Made by a program: the position numbers and the translations under genes. Under the pieces are notes generated by a model. The model ran no database searches. It was not told the origin of the DNA and saw only the letters and a program-made list of their open reading frames with translations. Source: Microbacterium sp. ET2 (GTDB taxonomy: Bacteria; Actinomycetota; Actinomycetes; Actinomycetales; Microbacteriaceae). From it: 64,000 nt of DNA. This document shows, piece after piece, positions 35,927-49,280 of the stretch. How positions within the stretch are numbered: position 1 is the first letter of the stretch; the number at the start of each line of letters is the position of its first letter. The stretch is taken from assembly GCF_030347395.1 (NCBI RefSeq), contig NZ_CP128170.1:2294001-2358000 (forward strand). The letters are read 5' to 3'.

Positions 35927-38596
35927 TCACCAGCGGGCGATGAGCGCGGCAGCCTCGTCGCGGGCGTCGGCGGGGAGAGCGAGCGCGATGGCCTCGGCGA
36001 GGGTGAGCTCGGCGCCGCGGCGCTCACCGGCGGCGACCGCGTCGGGGTCGACCGCGCGCATGGCGTCGAGCTGCGGGGTGTGCACCGTGAAGGCTTCGGC
36101 GTCGAACACGCCGATGCGGTGGCGGATGACGGCGGCGACCGCCGACAGTGCGCCCGCCCGTTCGCCGTCCCCGCGGGCCGCGGCGACGGCGCACAGCCCT
36201 TCGAGCCCGTAGGCGATCCCCTCTTCGAAGTGCAGGCGCAGCGACACGAGAAGCGTCCGCACGCACTGCCCTTCTGCCGTGTCGATCTCGCCGCGGACGA
36301 GCTGCAGTCGCGCGAGGTGGTTGCCGGCGACCGACGTCGTGAAGAGGTCACCGCCGGCGGCCGCCGCCACCGTCGCGCGGTCGAAATGTCCGAGTGCGTC
36401 GTCGGTGAGCCCGCGGAGCCACGCCAGTCGTCCGCGGGCGACCTCGGTGATGGCCTCGGCCCAGGTGTTGCCGAGGGCGTGGAGCCTCTCGACCGCGGCG
36501 GTCAGCTCCCGCTCGGCGGTATCGAGGTCGGGCAGCTCGAGCTGGAGCCGCGCCGTCGCCCGCGCGGCGAGCGCCATCGCCGCGGCATCCTCGTCTCCGC
36601 TCTCCTCGAACAGCCGGATGCACTCCCCGAGCCCCGCCACGGCCTCTTCGCTCGGGCGCTGCCACATCTCGCCCCACAGGGCGAAGAACCAGGCCACGGC
36701 GCGGGTGTGCGGGGTGATCGGCTGATCTTTGCCGAGGAGCTCCAGCATCCACACCCGCACCTCGGCGAAGAAGCCGGCCACCCACCAGTAGATCAGGAGA
36801 GACCACGCGAAATCCCCGGCGTCGTCGAGCCGGCCGGTGTGGATGAGGTGACGCACCGCCGCGCGGAGGTTGGGAAGATCCAAGCCCAGCTCCGCGACCG
36901 CGTCCGCCTGTCCCGGTCCGCCCAGCCGGGGCGCGATGCGCGCGACGAGGTGGCGATAGTGATCGGCGTGCGCGGCGCGTACCGCGGCAGCATCCCCCCG
37001 CTCCTTCAGCCGCCCCACCGCGTACTCGCGGACCAGCGCCAGCAGGGAGAAGACGGGGCGACCGTCGACGTCGACGGGCTTGACCAGCGAGGAGTCGACG
37101 AGCGCCGCGAGATCCTCCATCGCATCGGCGCCCCAGGATCTGCCCCGTCCGATCGCCTCCACCGCATCGAAGGTGAACCGGGTGGCGAAGACGCCGAGGT
37201 CCTCGAGCATGGCGCGCTGCGGGGCCGGCAGCAGGCTCACGCTCCACTCGATGGTGGCCCGCATCGTGCGGTGCCGGTCGGGGAGGTCGCGCACCGCCGC
37301 GGTGAGCAGCGGCAGACTCTGCTCCAATCGCTCCGCGATCCCCCGGGTGCCGAGGACCCGCACCTTCGCCGCCGCCAGCTCGATGCCCAGCGGCAGGCCT
37401 TCCAGGCGACGGCAGATGTCGGCGACATCCTGCGCGTTGGCGTCGGAGAGGGCGAAGTCGGGACTGACCGCGCTCGCGCGGTCGGCGAACAGACGGCACG
37501 CGGGGGTGGTGCGCACGCGCTCCCGCGTGGCGCGTGTCCACGAGTCGGGGACGGGCAGCCCCGCGACGTCGTAGACCTGCTCGCCGCGGATGCGCAGGAC
37601 GATGCGACTGGTCACGAGGAAGGTCGCCATGGGGGAGGCGTGCGAGAGGCGCACCAGCAGCGGCGCGGCCTCGACCACCTGCTCAAAGTTGTCCAGGACC
37701 ACGAGGACGCGGCGGCCGGACAATGCCCGCGCGATGCGTTCCTCCAGGGGCGCCTCGCCGTTGTCGCGCACGCCCAGGGAGTAGGCGATCGTGGGGACGA
37801 CGAGGCCGGGTTCGAGGACGCCCTCCAGGAGGACGAAGTACACTCCGTCGGGGAAGAGGTCCTCGCTCGCGCGGGCGACCTCGATCGCCAGCCTGCTCTT
37901 CCCGACTCCGCCGGGTCCGATGAGGCTGACCACGTGGGCGGGGCCGGTCAGGAGCTCGCGGATCGCCGCGACATCCTCCTCCCGACCGATCGTCGAGGTG
38001 TACGGGACGGGCACCTTCGGCGCCGCGGCCGGGACGACATCCGAGATCTCGCGATCAGCCAGTGGGCGGGACGCGTCGAAGCGCTCGGCCAGCAGGGTCG
38101 CCAGGTCGTCGCGGACGTGATCGCGGAGCTCGTCGACCGACGAGAAGGAGAGGTAGGCCGCGGTGTCGTCGTCGCGGATGCGGTCGATGAGGGCGACCAG
38201 GCGCGGGTCGCGACGTTCGGATGCGCGGATGTAGATGAGCTTCGGCATCTCGCGGGGCGCGAGGTTGTACTCGTCCTCCAGGCCCGAGACCTGCTCCTCC
38301 GGCGCCACCCACCCGTAGCTGTCGCCGTAGATCCCCACGAACACGTCGCTCTGCGCCAGGTAGGACCGGTACAGCGCGCGGGGTGGATGCGGCCGGGCGC
38401 CGAGTTCGAACATCACCGGCGCCAGACGCAGGCTCTCGATGGCGCCCCGCACCGCGACGCGCTCGTCGGCGAGCTCGCGCAGGGTGGAGCTGACGAAGAT
38501 CCGCAGACGCTGGTCGGGCGTGCGGATCACCCGCTCGTGCCCGTCCGCGCCTGCGGGCTCGACGAGCCCGGCGGTGGCGGCATCGCCCCCCGTCAT
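35927..38596 (-). CDS. DUF4062 - NB-ARC/STAND ATPase with helical repeats
   Basis: This is an 889-residue soluble protein. An N-terminal DUF4062 domain (about residues 29-140) begins RLRIFVSSTLRELADERVAV and includes SDVFVGIYGDSYGWVAP. An NB-ARC-type ATPase follows, with Walker A SLIGPGGVGKSRLAIEVA near 230, Walker B RRVLVVLDNFEQVVEA near 299 and RLEGLPLGIELAAAKVRVL near 398. The C-terminal 350 residues are TPR-like helices. STAND ATPases act as ligand-triggered switches in signalling, transcription and some anti-phage defence. The ATPase here is closest to the COG3903-type regulators. No output nuclease or protease is visible beyond DUF4062. It stands alone, divergent from rpoB and 18 bp from the convergent pxpBC stop. 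Confidence 0.88.
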   Translation of the reverse strand: MTGGDAATAGLVEPAGADGHERVIRTPDQRLRIFVSSTLRELADERVAVRGAIESLRLAPVMFELGARPHPPRALYRSYLAQSDVFVGIYGDSYGWVAPEEQVSGLEDEYNLAPREMPKLIYIRASERRDPRLVALIDRIRDDDTAAYLSFSSVDELRDHVRDDLATLLAERFDASRPLADREISDVVPAAAPKVPVPYTSTIGREEDVAAIRELLTGPAHVVSLIGPGGVGKSRLAIEVARASEDLFPDGVYFVLLEGVLEPGLVVPTIAYSLGVRDNGEAPLEERIARALSGRRVLVVLDNFEQVVEAAPLLVRLSHASPMATFLVTSRIVLRIRGEQVYDVAGLPVPDSWTRATRERVRTTPACRLFADRASAVSPDFALSDANAQDVADICRRLEGLPLGIELAAAKVRVLGTRGIAERLEQSLPLLTAAVRDLPDRHRTMRATIEWSVSLLPAPQRAMLEDLGVFATRFTFDAVEAIGRGRSWGADAMEDLAALVDSSLVKPVDVDGRPVFSLLALVREYAVGRLKERGDAAAVRAAHADHYRHLVARIAPRLGGPGQADAVAELGLDLPNLRAAVRHLIHTGRLDDAGDFAWSLLIYWWVAGFFAEVRVWMLELLGKDQPITPHTRAVAWFFALWGEMWQRPSEEAVAGLGECIRLFEESGDEDAAAMALAARATARLQLELPDLDTAERELTAAVERLHALGNTWAEAITEVARGRLAWLRGLTDDALGHFDRATVAAAAGGDLFTTSVAGNHLARLQLVRGEIDTAEGQCVRTLLVSLRLHFEEGIAYGLEGLCAVAAARGDGERAGALSAVAAVIRHRIGVFDAEAFTVHTPQLDAMRAVDPDAVAAGERRGAELTLAEAIALALPADARDEAAALIARW

Positions 38597-38700
38597 GCAG
38601 ACATCATGGCCTCACCAGGGATTCTCCGCCAGATGTCGGGGAATGGTGGGGGGATTTGCGGGGTTATACCCGAGGAACATCGACTCGTCAAGGATCGCGC

Positions 38701-38729
38701 TGGACACGGCGCGTCATCCGGACTATAGT
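38701..38729 (+). promoter_or_regulatory. rpoBC promoter
   Basis: -35 TGGACA (38701-38706), a 17-bp spacer and -10 TATAGT (38724-38729) form the best vegetative promoter in the window. Transcription would start near 38736, leaving a leader of about 158 nt before rpoB. A small stem GCCCG/CGGGC at 38868-38879 lies just before the ribosome-binding site. Confidence 0.75.
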
Positions 38730-38893
38730 TGGTCCTTGCGCTCCTGGTTTCCCCCTGCCCTCATATGGTGGTCGGCTGTGACTGCACGCCCCCGCTTCAC
38801 CGCGGTGTGCGACGTGCAGGCTTCGGGGATGACTGAGCACTCCACCTGACGACAAGGAAACGAAGCCCGATCCGGGCTCACGGAGGTTATCCC

Positions 38894-42392
<3,499 letters not shown>

Positions 42393-42437
42393 TCCGTCGA
42401 CGCCGACCGCAACCCACTTTTGACAACAGGAGAACTA

Positions 42438-45400
42438 GTGCTCGACGCAACAACGTTTGACGAGCTTCGCATCGGCCTTGCCACGGCCGACGACATCCGC
42501 CGCTGGTCGTTCGGCGAGGTCAAGAAGCCCGAGACCATCAACTACCGCACGCTCAAGCCCGAGAAGGACGGCCTGTTCGGAGAGCAGATCTTCGGGCCCA
42601 GCCGCGACTGGGAGTGCGCCTGCGGCAAGTACAAGCGCGTCCGCTTCAAGGGCATCGTCTGCGAGCGCTGCGGCGTGGAGGTCACCAAGTCCTCCGTCCG
42701 CCGCGAGCGGATGGGTCACATCGAGCTGGCCGCCCCGGTCACCCACATCTGGTACTTCAAGGGCGTGCCCTCGCGCCTCGGGTACCTGCTCGACATGGCG
42801 CCGAAGGACCTCGAGAAGGTCATCTACTTCGCCGCCTACATGGTGATCTCCGTCGACGAGGAGGCGCGTCACCGCGACCTCGCCACGCAGGAGAACAACA
42901 TCCGCCTGGAGATCAAGACGCTCGGCGACCGCCGTGACGCCAAGATCGCCGCGCGCCTGTCCAAGCTGGAAGAGGAGCTCGCCGCCCTGGAGGCGGAGGG
43001 CGCCAAGGCCGACCAGAAGAAGAAGGTCAAGGACGCCGCCGAGAAGGACATGGCGCAGGCCCGCAAGCAGGCCGACGACGCCATCGCCAAGCTCGAGCGC
43101 GTGTGGGAGGACTTCCGCACCCTCGAGGTCGGCTCGCTCAAGGGCGAGGACGAGATCTTCCAGGAGCTGCAGGACCGCTTCGGTCAGTACTTCGAGGCCC
43201 ACATGGGCGCCGAGTCAATCAAGCGCCGCCTGGAGGCGTTCGACCTGGCCGCCGAGGCGGAGAGCCTGCACCTGCAGATCGCCGAGGGCAAGGGCCAGCG
43301 CAAGATCCGTGCGATCAAGCGCCTGAAGGTCGTCAACTCGTTCCTCCAGACCGGCATGAGCCCGGCCTCGATGGTGCTCGATGTCGTCCCGGTCATCCCA
43401 CCGGAGCTGCGCCCGATGGTGCAGCTGGACGGTGGCCGCTTCGCGACATCCGATCTGAACGACCTGTACCGTCGCGTGATCAACCGCAACAACCGTCTTC
43501 GTCGCCTGATCGACCTCGGCGCTCCCGAGATCATCGTCAACAACGAGAAGCGGATGCTGCAGGAGGCCGTCGACGCGCTGTTCGACAACGGCCGTCGCGG
43601 TCGCCCCGTCACGGGTACCGGCAACCGGGCCCTGAAGTCCCTGAGCGACATGCTCAAGGGCAAGCAGGGTCGGTTCCGCCAGAACCTGCTCGGAAAGCGC
43701 GTGGACTACTCGGGCCGTTCGGTCATCGTCGTGGGTCCGCAGCTGAAGCTGCACCAGTGCGGCCTCCCCAAGCAGATGGCGCTCGAGCTGTTCAAGCCGT
43801 TCGTCATCAAGCGCCTGATCGACCTCGGTCACTCGCAGAACATCAAGGCCGCCAAGCGGGCCGTCGAGCGCACGCGTCCCGAGGTGTGGGATGTGCTCGA
43901 GGAGATCATCCGCGAGCGTCCGGTCCTGCTGAACCGCGCGCCCACCCTGCACCGTCTGGGCATCCAGGCGTTCGAGCCTCAGCTCGTCGAGGGCAAGGCC
44001 ATCCAGCTCCACCCGCTCGTATGTGCGGCGTTCAACGCCGACTTCGACGGTGACCAGATGGCCGTGCACCTGCCGCTGTCGGTCGAGGCCCAGGCCGAGG
44101 CCCGCATCCTCATGCTCGCGTCGAACAACATCCTGAAGCCGTCGGACGGCCGTCCGGTGACCCTGCCCTCGCAGGACATGATCATCGGCCTGCACCACCT
44201 CACCACGGTGAAGGAGGGCGCCGCGGGCGAGGGTCGCGTATTCGGCTCGGTCTCCGAGGCGATCCTGGCCAAGGACGAGGGCACCATCGACCTGCAGGCG
44301 AAGGTCCGCATCCGCGTCCCCGGACTCGCGTTCCTCGAGGGCGAAGCCCCCGAGGGCTACGAGCGCCACGGCCTCGTCGACACCTCGCTCGGCCAGGCGA
44401 TCTTCAACGACGCGCTGCCCAAGGGCTACCCGTTCGTGCGCGAGCAGGCTGACAAGGGCAAGCTCTCGCAGATCGTCAACAAGCTCGCCGAGGAATACCC
44501 CAAGGTGGAGGTCGCCGCGACGCTCGACCGCATCAAGGACGCCGGCTTCTACTGGGCCACGCGTTCGGGTGTGACGGTCGCGCTCAGCGACATCCTCACC
44601 CCGCCGAACAAGGCGGAGATCGTGGGTCGCTACGAGAAGCAGGCCGCGAAGGTCCAGTCGCAGTTCGAGAAGGGTCTGACCACCGACGCCGAGCGTCGTC
44701 AGGAGCTCATCAAGATCTGGACCGAGGCGACCGACGAGGTCCAGAAGGCGATGCGCGACAACTTCCCCGACGACAACACCATCAACCGGATGGTCTCGTC
44801 GGGCGCGCGTGGTAACTGGCTGCAGATCCGGAACATCGCCGGTATGCGAGGCCTGGTGAACAACCCCAAGGGTGAGATCATCCCGCGTCCGATCATCTCC
44901 TCGTACCGCGAGGGTCTGTCGGTGGCGGAGTACTTCATCGCCACGCACGGTGCCCGCAAGGGTCTGGCCGACACCGCCCTGCGTACCGCCGACTCCGGGT
45001 ACCTCACCCGGCGCCTCGTGGACGTCTCGCAGGACGTCATCATCCGCGAGGAGGACTGCGGCACGTCAAAGGGTCTCGAGCTGCCGATCGCCGCTCCCGG
45101 CTTCGACGGCACCCTGGTCAAGGACGCCAACGTCGAGAACTCCGTGTTCGCACGGACGCTCGCGGCGGACGTCGTCAGCGCGTCCGGCGAGGTTCTCGCC
45201 GCGGCGGGCTCCGACGTCGGCGATGTGGTCATCAACGCGCTGGTCGAGGCGGGTGTCGAGACCATCAAGGTGCGCTCGGTGCTCACCTGCGACTCCGCCG
45301 TCGGTGTCTGCGCCCGCTGCTACGGCCGCTCGCTCGCGACCGGCAAGATCGTCGACATCGGCGAGGCCGTGGGCATCATCGCGGCCCAGTCGATCGGTGA

Positions 45401-46307
45401 GCCCGGTACCCAGCTGACGATGCGTACCTTCCACACCGGTGGTTCGGCGTCGGCGGATGACATCACGCAGGGTCTTCCCCGCGTGCAGGAGCTCTTCGAG
45501 GCCCGTACCCCCAAGGGTGCGTCCCCGATCGCGGAGGCCGATGGCCGCATCACGATCGAGGAGACCGACAAGAGCAAGAAGATCATCCTCACGCCCGACT
45601 CCGGCGACGAGCCGGTCGTCTACCCGGTGCTCAAGCGCGCGACGCTGCTGGTCGAGGACGGCCAGCACGTCACCGTCGGTCAGCCCCTGCAGGTCGGCAC
45701 GCTCGACCCCAAGGAGGTCATGCGTGTCATGGGTGCCCGCGAGGTGCAGAAGTACCTGGTGAACGGCGTCCAGGGCGTGTACCGCTCGCAGGGTGTGCCG
45801 ATCCACGACAAGCACATCGAGGTCATCGTGCGTCAGATGCTGCGGAAGGTCACCGTGGTCGACCACGGCGACACGACGCTGCTCCCCGGCGAGCTGGTCG
45901 ACCTCAAGCGCTACCAGGGCATCAACCGCGAAGCGGTCGGCTCGGGCAAGCGTCCGGCGTCGGGTCGTCCCGAGCTCATGGGTATCACCAAGGCGTCGCT
46001 CGCGACCGAGTCGTGGCTGTCGGCTGCGTCGTTCCAGGAGACCACGCGTGTTCTCACGCAGGCCGCCATGGAGGGCAAGAGCGACCCGCTGGTGGGCCTG
46101 AAGGAGAACGTCATCATCGGAAAGCTCATCCCCGCCGGCACCGGCCTTGCGAAGTACCGCAACGTCGTGGTCGAGGCGACGGAGGAGGCCAAGAGCGAGC
46201 GGTACCCCAACCGCATCTTCGCCTCGGACGGCGCCTACAGCGACGCCGACCTGAGCTACGTCGACTTCGACAGCTTCTCCACGGACGACTTCGGCACCTA
46301 TAACTGA
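42438..46307 (+). CDS. rpoC: RNA polymerase beta-prime subunit
   Basis: This 1,289-residue protein starts at GTG 42438 ([20 protein letters not shown]) with AGGAG five bases upstream. The in-frame TTG at 42420 is less likely. It shows the first zinc site ([20 protein letters not shown]) near residue 60, the catalytic [16 protein letters not shown] near 535, and the second zinc site [13 protein letters not shown] near 950. It ends 18 bp before a strong terminator. It is co-transcribed with rpoB, 45 bp after the expected rpoB stop. Confidence 0.97.
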   Translation: MLDATTFDELRIGLATADDIRRWSFGEVKKPETINYRTLKPEKDGLFGEQIFGPSRDWECACGKYKRVRFKGIVCERCGVEVTKSSVRRERMGHIELAAPVTHIWYFKGVPSRLGYLLDMAPKDLEKVIYFAAYMVISVDEEARHRDLATQENNIRLEIKTLGDRRDAKIAARLSKLEEELAALEAEGAKADQKKKVKDAAEKDMAQARKQADDAIAKLERVWEDFRTLEVGSLKGEDEIFQELQDRFGQYFEAHMGAESIKRRLEAFDLAAEAESLHLQIAEGKGQRKIRAIKRLKVVNSFLQTGMSPASMVLDVVPVIPPELRPMVQLDGGRFATSDLNDLYRRVINRNNRLRRLIDLGAPEIIVNNEKRMLQEAVDALFDNGRRGRPVTGTGNRALKSLSDMLKGKQGRFRQNLLGKRVDYSGRSVIVVGPQLKLHQCGLPKQMALELFKPFVIKRLIDLGHSQNIKAAKRAVERTRPEVWDVLEEIIRERPVLLNRAPTLHRLGIQAFEPQLVEGKAIQLHPLVCAAFNADFDGDQMAVHLPLSVEAQAEARILMLASNNILKPSDGRPVTLPSQDMIIGLHHLTTVKEGAAGEGRVFGSVSEAILAKDEGTIDLQAKVRIRVPGLAFLEGEAPEGYERHGLVDTSLGQAIFNDALPKGYPFVREQADKGKLSQIVNKLAEEYPKVEVAATLDRIKDAGFYWATRSGVTVALSDILTPPNKAEIVGRYEKQAAKVQSQFEKGLTTDAERRQELIKIWTEATDEVQKAMRDNFPDDNTINRMVSSGARGNWLQIRNIAGMRGLVNNPKGEIIPRPIISSYREGLSVAEYFIATHGARKGLADTALRTADSGYLTRRLVDVSQDVIIREEDCGTSKGLELPIAAPGFDGTLVKDANVENSVFARTLAADVVSASGEVLAAAGSDVGDVVINALVEAGVETIKVRSVLTCDSAVGVCARCYGRSLATGKIVDIGEAVGIIAAQSIGEPGTQLTMRTFHTGGSASADDITQGLPRVQELFEARTPKGASPIAEADGRITIEETDKSKKIILTPDSGDEPVVYPVLKRATLLVEDGQHVTVGQPLQVGTLDPKEVMRVMGAREVQKYLVNGVQGVYRSQGVPIHDKHIEVIVRQMLRKVTVVDHGDTTLLPGELVDLKRYQGINREAVGSGKRPASGRPELMGITKASLATESWLSAASFQETTRVLTQAAMEGKSDPLVGLKENVIIGKLIPAGTGLAKYRNVVVEATEEAKSERYPNRIFASDGAYSDADLSYVDFDSFSTDDFGTYN

Positions 46308-46325
46308 GTCGATCCACCGCAGTGA

Positions 46326-46361
46326 CACGAAGGGCCCCGGCATCCGCCGGGGCCCTTCGTG
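46326..46361 (+). terminator. rpoBC terminator
   Basis: Perfect 15-bp arms CACGAAGGGCCCCGG / CCGGGGCCCTTCGTG enclose a 6-nt loop, starting 18 bp after the rpoC stop. The T-run is only two bases, as is usual in high-GC actinobacteria. Confidence 0.85.
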
Positions 46362-46388
46362 TTGCCGGGCGCGGGTGCTCGTCGAGGC

Positions 46389-46445
46389 CGACCTCCCGCG
46401 TCGAAATCGACCTCCCGCGTCGAAACCGACCTCCCGCGTCGAAAC
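46389..46445. repeat. three 19-bp tandem repeats
   Basis: The unit CGACCTCCCGCGTCGAAAC (first copy ends in T) occurs at 46389, 46408 and 46427. A GTCGAAACC / GGTTTCGAC inverted repeat follows at 46438-46446 and 46461-46469. Apart from this and the terminator, the 300-bp space from 46308 to 46607 holds nothing recognisable. Confidence 0.8.
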
Positions 46446-46607
46446 CGACCGTGGCAGCGGGGTTTCGACAGCGACCTGGGGAGGGGAGAGGGAGTGGGGA
46501 GGGACGGATGCCGCGGGGCGGTGACGCACGGGAAGCGCGTATGCCCGGCGAGCCGTCACGTGCGGTGTGGGCGCGCCGCCGTACCGTGGGTCCGGAGGTG
46601 GAAGAAG

Positions 46608-47225
46608 GTGGCGCGCACCCCGGGTCGGAGCCTGTGGCTCTCCGCCCCGGTCGGACTTCTCTGCGCGGCGGTCGTCGCAGCACTGGTGTGGCTGGCCGCT
46701 CCGATGGTCCCGACCGTGGTGACGTGGGCCGGCGACACCCTGCGGGCCGCCACCGCCCGCGCCGAAGCGGCTCCGCCCGACGACCCCCTCGTTGCGGCAC
46801 TCGCCGGCGAGGCGCCCCTCGACTGCCGGGACATCTACCCCGACGACCTCTGGCGGCAACTCGCCTGGTTCCCGGGGGCGCTGCTCGCCCAGTCGGGGGC
46901 GGTCCCCGAGATCGCGACGCCGCCCCTCGTCGAGGCGCTGGCCCCGGACATCCGCGTCTCCTGCCGGTGGCACACCCGCGACGGTGCGACCCTGCAGACC
47001 GCGCTCGCCGCCGTCGCCCCCGACGCCTCCGCCGCGGGCGAGGCCGCCCTGCGCGGTGCGGGCTTCGCCTGCAGCGCCCTCGCGCCCGGTCTCACCTGCA
47101 CCCAGATCGCGGGCGACGCGACCGAGACGCACGTCTTCCGCGACGGGTGGTGGCTCGTGAGTGTCGAGCGCGGCTGGCACCCCGAGGATTACGCCGGCCG
47201 CATCGCGGCGCGGCTCTGGGGCTGA
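46608..47225 (+). CDS. membrane-anchored secreted protein of unknown function
   Basis: This 205-residue protein has a signal anchor near residues 12-35 (LWLSAPVGLLCAAVVAAL) and an extracytoplasmic domain with four cysteines: LDCRDIY near 71, VSCRWHTRDG near 121, GFACSALAPG near 157 and LTCTQIAG near 165. The cysteine order and the closing AARLWG match the convergent lipoprotein at 47238-47858, so the two are probable divergent paralogues. The start is GTG 46608 with GGAGG nine bases upstream. Longer in-frame starts cross the tandem repeats. Confidence 0.7.
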   Translation: MARTPGRSLWLSAPVGLLCAAVVAALVWLAAPMVPTVVTWAGDTLRAATARAEAAPPDDPLVAALAGEAPLDCRDIYPDDLWRQLAWFPGALLAQSGAVPEIATPPLVEALAPDIRVSCRWHTRDGATLQTALAAVAPDASAAGEAALRGAGFACSALAPGLTCTQIAGDATETHVFRDGWWLVSVERGWHPEDYAGRIAARLWG

Positions 47226-47237
47226 CGGGTGCGCGCG

Positions 47238-47858
47238 CTACGCGTCCGGCCAGATCGCCGAGACGATCGAGGACGTGTAGCCGCTGGGAGCCAGGTTGGA
47301 GTACCACGTGTCGATCAGCAGGTCGTCGCGCCAGAACAGCGTCCGCCCGTTCGTGACGGGATACTCCTCGCTCTCCCACGTCTTCTCGCACCGCGTGCCG
47401 CCGTCGGGCGTGTAGCAGGTGAACCCCTCGTCGGCCGCGAGCTGGTTCAGCAGGTCGAGCGCCGGGCCGCGATTCATCGGGAGGTACGACGTCTCGAGGA
47501 ACGTGGTGTCGGCGGCCGGTTCGCGCCACAGGCACACGAGCGAGCCATCGGGCTGCGGTCCGAGCTCGCCGCCGTTCGCAGGATCGTTCAGCGGGATGCC
47601 CTCGAGCTGTGCGAGCACGCCGTCCGACAGCGGCGCCTCGCAGTCCTCGGGTACGGCAGCAGCCCCCACGGCGGTAGCCGGCGTGGGGCTCGCCGACGCC
47701 GAGGGAGATCCGGATGCGACGGGTGACGGTGTCGCAGAGGCGTCGGCCGCGGGGGTGTTCGCCGCCCCTTCGCCCTCCTCGGGCGCGCAGCCGCTGAGAG
47801 CCAGGGCGAGAAGGAGAACGGATGCCGCCGCTGCCGCGACGACCGCACGGTGCGCCAT
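47238..47858 (-). CDS. secreted lipoprotein of unknown function
   Basis: The protein has 206 residues from ATG 47858, chosen because TAGAGT ends 6 nt upstream; GTG 47864 is the alternative. The lipobox is LALALSGCAPEE near residue 23, followed by an Ala/Ser/Pro/Thr-rich tether of about 40 residues. The globular part has cysteines in PEDCEAPLSDG, SLVCLWREP, GFTCYTPDGG and TRCEKTWES, and ends SAIWPDA. The pattern parallels the neighbouring protein at 46608-47225. No function is recognisable. Confidence 0.7.
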   Translation of the reverse strand: MAHRAVVAAAAASVLLLALALSGCAPEEGEGAANTPAADASATPSPVASGSPSASASPTPATAVGAAAVPEDCEAPLSDGVLAQLEGIPLNDPANGGELGPQPDGSLVCLWREPAADTTFLETSYLPMNRGPALDLLNQLAADEGFTCYTPDGGTRCEKTWESEEYPVTNGRTLFWRDDLLIDTWYSNLAPSGYTSSIVSAIWPDA

Positions 47859-47864
47859 GGCCAC

Positions 47865-47870
47865 ACTCTA
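47865..47870 (-). promoter_or_regulatory. -10 hexamer TAGAGT, leaderless start
   Basis: On the minus strand TAGAGT is followed by GTGGCC and then ATG 47858. Confidence 0.4.
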
Positions 47871-48076
47871 CGAAGGCGTCGCGACGCCCGTCGAAGGACG
47901 CGCGGGAAGAACGCGCGTCGTGCAATATTCCGATGAGGGAATGGCGCCGGGGAGCGCGCGAACGGCCCGGATCGGCGAATCGGTACGCCGCCGCGCGGCA
48001 CGCCTGCGCGGTTCCGGGCGCCGGTGCCGCTAGTTTCGCTCTGCGGGGCGCCAGTCCCGCGTGAGGAGTGCGAACG

Positions 48077-49219
48077 ATGAGTGATTCGAAGTCGTCGTAC
48101 GGCGACCCCGTCGAGGAGCCCCGTCCGGCGGACGATGACGTCGTCACGCGCGCGAACGAGGGTCTCGCCGACGCCGAAGCCGCCCGCGAGGCCGCCGCGC
48201 GCGAAGACGCCGCCCGTGCGGCCGACCCGGCCGGCCCGGCCGACCCCGACCACCGCGCGGACGGTTCGCCGCATCACGACTCCGCCGCGCACACCGATGC
48301 CGGCGACGACCGCACCGGCGCGCCGACGCCCGCCGCGGATGATCGGGCCTACGCCCCGCCGAGCGAGCCCGCCACCGTTCGCTGGGACGCCCCCGCCGAC
48401 CGCGACGCCTCCGATTACCGTGACGATGCCGAGCGCGACCGCTTCGCGGCGTACGAGGCCTCGGCCGGCAGCTCGGCGGACAGCCCGTCCGACCGCTCCG
48501 TCGCACCGGCCGCCGCCGCAGGCGCCGCAACCGGCGCCGCCGCAGCATCCTCTCGCCCGCAGGTGACCGCGAGCGAACCCGCCCCAGACCGCGGATATGA
48601 CGCCCCCACCGTCGTCTCCGCCCCCCTCCCGCCGCAGCAGACCGCGGCGCCGCAGCCGATCTTCGTGCAGGCGCCCGAGGCGCCCCGGCCCCGCGGCAAC
48701 CGCGCCGCCGCCGGAGCCATCGGCCTCCTGGCCGCCCTGCTGTTCGGGCTGCTCTACCTCGCCGCCTGGCTGGGCCTCGGCGCCCTCGCGGGCGAGGTCG
48801 GGGTCGACGACCTCGCTTCGACGACCCTGGCGGCGCTCGCCAGCTGGTCGCTGTGGATCCCCGTTCTCGTCTTCTTCATCGCGTTCTGGCTCCTCGGCGC
48901 GATCATCAACCGCGGCCGCTGGGGTTCGTGGGTGATCTTCGGCCTCCTGGTGGGCTTCGCCGCGTGGGCGGGCCACATCCTGGGCCAGCTCTTCCAGGCG
49001 CCGTTCTGGACGCTCACCGCCCGCGAGGGCGCGGAGATCACGGCCGAGCAGGTGCTCGCACCCCTGGCGATCGTGGCGTTCATCCTCGGCCGCGAGCTCA
49101 CGATCTGGTTCGGCGCGTGGGTGGCTGCGCGCGGGCGGCGGGTCACCGAGCTGAACGACGAGGCGCAGCGCGAGTACGAGCGCACCCTCGAGGCGGGGCC
49201 TCAGCTCGTCCGGCAGTGA
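48077..49219 (+). CDS. membrane protein with long disordered acidic N-terminus
   Basis: This is a 380-residue protein. Residues 1-205 are low-complexity and rich in Ala, Asp, Pro and Glu. Four hydrophobic helices follow near 217-240, 263-285, 292-312 and 330-352. It ends in an Arg/Glu-rich cytoplasmic tail (RRVTELNDEAQREYERTLEA). I do not recognise the family. ATG 48077 has AGGAG eight bases upstream. The long flexible region suggests a scaffold or partner-binding role. Confidence 0.75.
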   Translation: MSDSKSSYGDPVEEPRPADDDVVTRANEGLADAEAAREAAAREDAARAADPAGPADPDHRADGSPHHDSAAHTDAGDDRTGAPTPAADDRAYAPPSEPATVRWDAPADRDASDYRDDAERDRFAAYEASAGSSADSPSDRSVAPAAAAGAATGAAAASSRPQVTASEPAPDRGYDAPTVVSAPLPPQQTAAPQPIFVQAPEAPRPRGNRAAAGAIGLLAALLFGLLYLAAWLGLGALAGEVGVDDLASTTLAALASWSLWIPVLVFFIAFWLLGAIINRGRWGSWVIFGLLVGFAAWAGHILGQLFQAPFWTLTAREGAEITAEQVLAPLAIVAFILGRELTIWFGAWVAARGRRVTELNDEAQREYERTLEAGPQLVRQ

Positions 49220-49280
49220 GCCGGGCGCGCTGAGGCGACGAGGCCGGAACGCGGGCGACGGCCGGCAGTGACGGGGTGAC

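Noticed and set aside
35927..38596. Calling the DUF4062 ATPase an established anti-phage system
   Set aside because: No recognised effector domain, no defence-island neighbours and no mobile-element context support this; it is kept only as a hypothesis.
38765..38836. A 23-residue frame in the rpoB leader as a possible leader peptide
   Set aside because: It has no ribosome-binding site and no regulatory residue pattern; a frame of this length is expected by chance.
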